Assembly (NCBI GenBank): GCA_947629225.1
Contig: CANRCY010000061.1
Location: forward strand, 1-8,117
Source of the DNA: an uncultured Clostridia bacterium
Lineage (GTDB): Bacteria; Bacillota; Clostridia; Christensenellales; Borkfalkiaceae
Length of the DNA: 8,117 bases
Direction: 5' to 3'
Shown: positions 6,243-8,117 of the stretch, piece by piece
Position numbering within the stretch: the first letter of the stretch is position 1
Layout of the letters: every line of letters begins with the position of its first letter
Made by a program: the position numbers and the translations under genes
Notes under the pieces: generated by a model
Told to the model about the DNA's origin: nothing
Seen by the model: only the letters and a program-made list of their open reading frames with translations
The model's database searches: none

Positions 6243-7904
6243 ATGAAGATCATGAAAATCGGAAAATCACTTTTGTGCGTGATGGCGATCGCTTGCGGCG
6301 CCGTATGCCTTTCATTGAACGGCTTGGTCGTCGCCCATGCGGAACCTTCTGCGGATATCTGCTCCGTCGACGGCGTTTCGTACCGCTATTTCAACGAGGC
6401 GCTCAGAAACTGGAAGCAGGGGACTACCATGACGCTTTTGAGCGACCTTTCTCTCTCCGGTCTGGAAGGTTCGCGCGGTCCGCTCAACCTCGAGTCGATC
6501 TCCGTTGCGGAAGATAAGACCCTCGATTTGAACGGCAAAACGATCAGAGGAACGGGAACTTCCTCGGTTTTGCTCGTCTCGGGTGCGGAACTTACCATCA
6601 ACGATTCTTCCGCGGCAAAGAGCGGCAAGATCACGGGCGGCGATTCGAGCTTCGGCGGAGGAATTTATGCGTCGAACGCCACGGTCAAGTTCAACGGCGG
6701 CACGGTCATGGGGAACAACGCCCGCAACGGCGGTGGCATCCACGGATGGGACAGCCGCATCGTGCTCAACGGCGGGGCGGTAAAAGAGAATACGGCGGAG
6801 TTCGGCGGAGGGATTTACCTCATCGGCGGCTCCCTCGAATTTGCGGGGCAAAGCGTTGTCGAAGGCAACACTGCCGAATCGAACGGCGGGGGGATTTACG
6901 CCTATGCCTCCTCTTCGGCAAGCGCGTTGATCGATCTGAAACAGGGGAGCGTCAGCGGCAATTCGGCGTCCTTCGGGGGCGGCATTGCGGTTTGGGAAGG
7001 CGCGCGGCTCGATCTGAGCGGCACAGCTTCTGTCTCCGAAAATAAGGCGACGGGCGGCGCGGGCGTGTATGTGTTCGGCGACACCGAGGACGAAGCGGAG
7101 ATCAAGACGGCGCTCTTTACGATGACGGGCGGCGAGATCGTCTCCAACATCGGAACGAGCGGGTTCGGCGGTGGCGTTAAGGTAAGCAACGGCGGAATTT
7201 TCCGCATTTCGGGCGGGCTCATCAGCGAAAACACGACCGAAGTTCACGGCGGGGGCGTCTCCGTCGAATTCGGCGGCAAGGCGGAATTCGGCGCAGGTGC
7301 GCAGATCGTAAACAATCTGAGGGGCGACTCGAAAGATAACGTCTTCTTCACCGACGGCTCCGATTTGACCGTGAACGACGATTTCGCGGGCACGGTCGGG
7401 TTCAACCGTCCCACTTACGGCACTCTCTCCAAAGATTATATGGGCGAGATGGACGGGCTCACTGCCGACGATCCCGACTTCGAGGTGTACTTCGAAAACG
7501 GAAATATTTATATCGGGAGCAATGTGGCGACGAGCCTTGTCATCGAGACCAGACCCACCAAAATGACCTACGATTTTGGCGAAAAGCCCGATTTGACGGG
7601 CATGGTCGTCAAAGTCGTCTATAAAGACGGGCGCGTCGCGGAAGTCACGGGATATTCCTTTGACAGCTCGCCCTTCACTGCCGACAATACCACGCGCGAG
7701 ATCTCCTATCAAGTAGGGGGCATTACGTTGAAGACGACGCTCAAATTCTCGCTGAACGGCGTCACGGCGGAAGAGGAGGACAGCGGTTCGCCGTTCGGCT
7801 TTATCGCCATCGTGACCCTTTCCTGCCTGTTCGTGGTGGCATTCATCGTCGTTGCCTTCGTCACCCACGGCTTCGGCGGAAAGAAAAAGAAGAAAGAAGA
7901 ATAA
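6243..7904 (+). CDS. Secreted, membrane-anchored right-handed beta-helix surface protein with Ig-like domain
   Basis: A 553-residue surface protein. An N-terminal signal peptide (residues 1-33, likely cleaved after AHA) is followed by a capping region with LDLNGKTI and LTINDSS, then beta-helix coils marked by eight GGG(I/V)-type turns at about residues 137, 162, 187, 214, 244, 271, 308 and 335. A group-3-like bacterial Ig domain (about 431-503, with RPTKMTYDFGEKPDLTGM) leads to an acidic linker, a membrane segment at about 518-541 and a short lysine-rich tail. There is no LPXTG, so anchoring is by the membrane segment. Such repeats occur in adhesins and in polysaccharide-binding or -cleaving proteins; no lyase catalytic residues are evident, so adhesion or glycan binding is only a guess. 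The start at 6243 is preferred over the ATG at 6252 because GAGGT at 6231-6235 is correctly spaced. It has its own promoter and terminator. Confidence 0.88.
   Translation: MKIMKIGKSLLCVMAIACGAVCLSLNGLVVAHAEPSADICSVDGVSYRYFNEALRNWKQGTTMTLLSDLSLSGLEGSRGPLNLESISVAEDKTLDLNGKTIRGTGTSSVLLVSGAELTINDSSAAKSGKITGGDSSFGGGIYASNATVKFNGGTVMGNNARNGGGIHGWDSRIVLNGGAVKENTAEFGGGIYLIGGSLEFAGQSVVEGNTAESNGGGIYAYASSSASALIDLKQGSVSGNSASFGGGIAVWEGARLDLSGTASVSENKATGGAGVYVFGDTEDEAEIKTALFTMTGGEIVSNIGTSGFGGGVKVSNGGIFRISGGLISENTTEVHGGGVSVEFGGKAEFGAGAQIVNNLRGDSKDNVFFTDGSDLTVNDDFAGTVGFNRPTYGTLSKDYMGEMDGLTADDPDFEVYFENGNIYIGSNVATSLVIETRPTKMTYDFGEKPDLTGMVVKVVYKDGRVAEVTGYSFDSSPFTADNTTREISYQVGGITLKTTLKFSLNGVTAEEEDSGSPFGFIAIVTLSCLFVVAFIVVAFVTHGFGGKKKKKEE
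6651..7259 (+). repeat. Degenerate beta-helix coil repeats within the surface protein gene
   Basis: Eight glycine-rich turns (FGGGIY, NGGGIH, FGGGIY, NGGGIY, FGGGIA, GGAGVY, FGGGVK, HGGGVS) recur every 25-38 residues, with NGG or SGG plus N-rich turns between them. At DNA level the turn is often TTCGGCGG followed by A/G-rich bases, most alike at 6651 and 6801. The copies differ elsewhere, so this is a protein repeat, not a recent tandem duplication. Confidence 0.8.
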
Positions 7905-7916
7905 GTTTGCGCTTTG

Positions 7917-7950
7917 AAAGGGGCTTCGCAAATGAGGAAGCCCCTTTTCT
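7917..7950 (+). terminator. Intrinsic terminator of the beta-helix gene
   Basis: An 11-base-pair stem, AAAGGGGCTTC (7917-7927) with GAAGCCCCTTT (7937-7947), around a nine-base loop and ending in a T-rich run, 13 bases after the stop codon. The A-tract on the 5' side means it may also work on the opposite strand. Confidence 0.9.
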
Positions 7951-7994
7951 CATACAGATGGAAATAAAAAAATAAAAAACCTATGTAAAATCGC

Positions 7995-8023
7995 TTGCAT
8001 TTTTTCCTCTTTTTTCTTATAAT
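7995..8023 (+). promoter_or_regulatory. SigA-type promoter of the tRNA-Thr gene
   Basis: TTGCAT (7995-8000), a 17-base pyrimidine-rich spacer and a perfect TATAAT (8018-8023). Transcription should begin near 8030, about 35 bases before the mature tRNA 5' end, so the precursor would need RNase P processing. The -35 and its T-run are nearly the same as in the promoter at 6172-6200. Confidence 0.8.
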
Positions 8024-8064
8024 GAATAAGCTATGTGCGGCGCGCGTCCGCACGGCGTTCCTAT

Positions 8065-8117
8065 GCTACTGTGGCTCAGTCGGTAGAGCAGTTGATTCGT
8101 AATCAACAGGTCGTCGG
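8065..8117 (+). tRNA. tRNA-Thr(CGT), 3' end outside the window
   Basis: The 5' acceptor strand GCTACTG (8065-8071) is followed by T8 and G9, a D-arm GCTC/GAGC (8074-8077 with 8086-8089), an anticodon stem GTTGA/TCAAC (8091-8095 with 8103-8107), loop TTCGTAA with anticodon CGT at 8098-8100 (reads ACG, threonine), variable loop AGGTC and the 5' half of the T-stem, GTCGG, where the window ends. The acceptor 3' strand and CCA cannot be seen. Confidence 0.95.

Noticed and set aside
6276..6311. Lipobox near Cys18 or Cys22 of the beta-helix protein
   Set aside because: Neither site has Leu, Val or Ile at -3 with a proper lipobox; AHA at 31-33 fits ordinary signal peptidase I better.
6888..6893. Run of six G in the beta-helix gene as a phase-variation tract
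   Set aside because: Too short to be a convincing slippage tract and explained by Gly-Gly-Gly codons of a repeat turn.
6312..7931. 539-codon open frame on the minus strand across the beta-helix gene
   Set aside because: It mirrors a GC-rich gene, is rich in Arg, Ala and Asp without any domain pattern, and runs through the terminator; the plus-strand protein has a clear architecture.
1..8117. CRISPR array, insertion sequence, integrase or phage genes
   Set aside because: No regularly spaced DNA repeats, no transposase or integrase motifs and no terminal inverted repeats or target duplications were seen; the tRNA at the end has no visible attachment-site duplicate within the window.

Overview
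The window looks like a piece of chromosome from an anaerobic, probably gut-associated Firmicute (Clostridia). This is inferred from the moderately GC-rich coding style, SigA-type promoters of the TTGCAT-N17-TATAAT form, purine-rich ribosome binding sites, a Firmicutes-style surface beta-helix protein with an Ig-like domain, and a clostridial-looking tRNA-Thr(CGT). Nothing in the window fixes the genus. All genes are on the plus strand and there are no phage, transposon or CRISPR signs.

Layout: (1) Positions 1-4996 hold a tightly packed carbohydrate-use operon. It contains a GH36 alpha-galactosidase-type glycosidase whose 5' end lies outside the window, a UDP-sugar pyrophosphorylase of the eukaryotic UAP1/UDPGP type, a 115-residue protein of unknown family, and a GH51 alpha-L-arabinofuranosidase. 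The junctions are an 11-base overlap, a 4-base ATGA overlap, and a stop codon that runs into the next ribosome binding site, so the four are probably co-transcribed and partly translationally coupled. (2) Positions 5028-6134 encode a membrane-anchored metallo-beta-lactamase-fold protein resembling the C-terminal domain of ComEC. It has no visible Shine-Dalgarno and may start from a leaderless transcript. (3) Positions 6143-6200 hold an A-tract/T-tract inverted repeat overlapping a strong extended -10 promoter. (4) Positions 6243-7904 encode a secreted, C-terminally membrane-anchored right-handed beta-helix protein with a group-3-like bacterial Ig domain, followed by a clear intrinsic terminator. 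(5) A second promoter of the same type drives a tRNA-Thr(CGT) cut off by the window end.

How the genes may work together: neither GH51 nor the visible part of GH36 suggests surface attachment. GH51 has no signal peptide, so it should act in the cytoplasm on imported oligosaccharides. A GH36 enzyme would release galactose (or GalNAc) and the pyrophosphorylase could recycle the sugar 1-phosphate into a nucleotide sugar, provided a kinase is encoded elsewhere. GH51 would trim arabinose from plant arabinan or arabinoxylan oligosaccharides. The ComEC-like and beta-helix proteins are both predicted to be exposed outside the membrane and are probably separate transcription units.

The most interesting items are the unassigned 115-residue protein locked inside the sugar operon, the UAP1-like enzyme paired with a GH36 whose active-site motifs depart from the common form, and the cysteine cluster in the anchored ComEC-like protein. 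I did not find convincing evidence of a wholly new system.
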